Source of the DNA: Entamoeba histolytica HM-1:IMSS
Lineage: Eukaryota; Evosea; Mastigamoebida; Endamoebidae
Direction of reading: 5' to 3'
DNA length: 64,000 bases
Assembly (NCBI RefSeq): GCF_000208925.1
Contig: NW_001914861.1
Location: 146,399 to 210,398, forward strand
The notes under the pieces were generated by a model. The model was given only the letters and a program-made list of their open reading frames with translations. It was not told where the DNA came from and made no database searches. Both the position numbers and the translations under genes were made by a program. Below are positions 62,877-64,000 of this stretch, piece after piece (position 1 is the stretch's first letter; every line of letters starts with the position of its first letter).

Positions 62877-63180
62877 TATTCCGGCAACGAAAAAAAGCAA
62901 ATAATTGAAAAAGAAGAGAATGAATGATATAAAAGAATAAAAAGAAAGTAAGAAGTTTGATATGATGAAGAAAGAATAAAAGTAGAAAGGAGAGAATATA
63001 AAAATAAAGAAGATAAGGTGTAATAAAAGAAAAGAGATATTAAAAGAAGAAAAGAATGAAAAAAAATAAAGGATGCAAATTTTATTGAAACAAATAAAAA
63101 AAGTGCAAAATTTAATGATGCAAAAATTAATGATGCAAAATATTTAGCAACATATTTTATTGATGCAAAATATTTTGAAA
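62877..63180 (-). repeat. Partial copy of the AT-rich inverted-end element
   Basis: Begins TTCCGGCAACGAAAAAAAGC and continues AAATAA, matching the end of the element at 45338-45315 (minus strand) with few differences, followed by the same style of A-rich interior. Near 63073-63165 it has repeated words of the type TAATGATGCAAAA. It directly adjoins the LINE relic. Confidence 0.5.
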
Positions 63181-63814
63181 TAAAAATAATTCATCATTTG
63201 ATATTATTATATTTGATAATAAATTATATTATATATTAAATACATCATATTTCTTTATTATTTATCTTTCTTTTCTTTTTATTATTTCATATATTACATT
63301 ATTATTCATTCATTCATTTATATTTCATTTATTAAATAAAATGAAAATGAAATTGTAAAATATCAATCAATTAAATATTCATGAATAATAATTTATGAAT
63401 ATTTAATAATTGAAATAACAAATAATAAAGTAACAATAATGATATATTCAATATATTCTTTATTTGATTTGTTCAATATTAGATTATTCTATTTCATTAT
63501 TATTTCATTGTCTTCATTATTTTATTTATTATTTTCTTTAAAATCAAATAAACAATAATATTGATATTTATTCATCATATTCATTTAATATAATAAATAT
63601 ACACAACATTTCAGAATAAATAATGAATAATTAAGAATGAAAATATTGAATTATTCAATATTTTATTCAACACAAATTCAATAAAACATATATTTTGATA
63701 ATATATAAATGAAATATTAAAGAAATATACAATACTCAAGAATTAATAAAAAAGAAATAAAAAGAATGAATAAATGAATATAAAATTGATAAATAATAGA
63801 AGAAAGAAATATAA
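63181..63814. other. AT-rich sequence between repeat copies
   Basis: A/T low complexity with local self-complementarity, for example AATATTCATGAATAATAATT against its inverse near 63380-63410. Probably part of the repeat family or its insertion site; no gene recognised. Confidence 0.4.
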
Positions 63815-64000
63815 AAACAACAAAAAAGCAAATAATATAAAAAGAATATAAATATATAAAAGAATAAAAATAAAGTAGAAGAAGAATATAAAAATAATAA
63901 ATCACAAAGAGATGATAAAAGAAGAAAAGAATGAAAATGGTGTATTTTTAATGTAAAAATTAGAAATATTCAATAAAAGTGTCTAATTTAATGATGTAAA
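63815..64000 (-). repeat. Second partial copy of the AT-rich element, cut by the window edge
   Basis: From AAAAAAGCAAATAATATAAA onward, about 175 nt follow the reverse complement of 45325-45148 closely, including the words AAAGTAGAAGAAGAATATAA, AAATCACAAAGAG and GTGTCTAAT..AATGATGTAAA. This copy lacks the TTCGG end and continues past the window. Confidence 0.6.

Noticed and set aside
1..64000. CRISPR array, prokaryotic operon or phage origin
   Set aside because: Spliceosomal introns, eukaryotic ribosomal proteins and signalling domains show nuclear eukaryotic DNA, and no regularly spaced identical repeats were seen.

Overview
The window looks like genomic DNA from Entamoeba, most likely the E. 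histolytica / dispar / nuttalli group. The evidence is the very high A+T content, the short introns that begin GTTTGT and end TAG (once CAG), very short spacing between genes, GAAC-type core promoter boxes (WWGAACT) 12-25 nt upstream of several start codons, and the gene content (secreted beta-amylase, RhoGAPs, a PH-CRIB-PAK kinase, a decayed Entamoeba-type LINE). A run of exactly 100 N at 46048-46147 shows this is a draft scaffold. No tRNA, rRNA or CRISPR array was recognised.

Layout. 1-6866: the 5' 1,995 codons of a UTP20-like ribosome-biogenesis gene running off the left edge, and a small secretory-pathway glycosyltransferase. 6867-19612: gene-poor, with a DUF2009 protein, a secreted protein of unknown family, a secreted GH14 beta-amylase, one doubtful membrane ORF and several kilobases of AT-rich spacer. 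19613-43631: a dense gene block (EF-hand protein, eS24, an unknown protein, RhoGAP, uL10/P0, a TBC1D5-like RabGAP, an arrestin-WW-C2 scaffold, an SLC13-type transporter, a myosin-light-chain-like protein, PAK kinase, a large coiled-coil protein, a two-exon protein of unknown function, the Prp2/DHX16 splicing helicase and a three-exon type I membrane protein). 43632-47835: an AT-rich island holding a 0.9-kb element with inverted ends, the sequence gap (possibly hiding a gene), a GOLGA7/ERF4 palmitoylation cofactor and a WD40 fragment without a start. 47836-59975: a second dense block (UPF1-like helicase, RhoGAP, GRP170-like ER chaperone, eS27, FHA protein, HAT-like protein and a membrane-anchored protein with a MYRF-type self-cleaving domain). 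59976-64000: spacer, a frameshifted LINE relic, and further copies of the AT-rich element.

Functional themes are RNA and ribosome metabolism (UTP20, DHX16, UPF1, eS24, eS27, uL10) and membrane traffic, signalling and the cytoskeleton (RabGAP, arrestin scaffold, two RhoGAPs, PAK, EF-hand proteins, GOLGA7). Many genes needed splicing by eye. The rebuilt junctions all restore frame, including an eS27 first exon that is only the ATG, and a 54-nt stop-free intron in the FHA gene that a simple ORF scan would read through.

The most interesting candidate is the gene at 58230-59975. It joins a single C2H2-type zinc finger to an endosialidase-type intramolecular chaperone/autoprotease domain with the Ser-Lys dyad spacing of MYRF, followed by several membrane helices. 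This predicts a membrane-tethered regulator released by self-cleavage, with a DNA-binding module different from that of known MYRF proteins.
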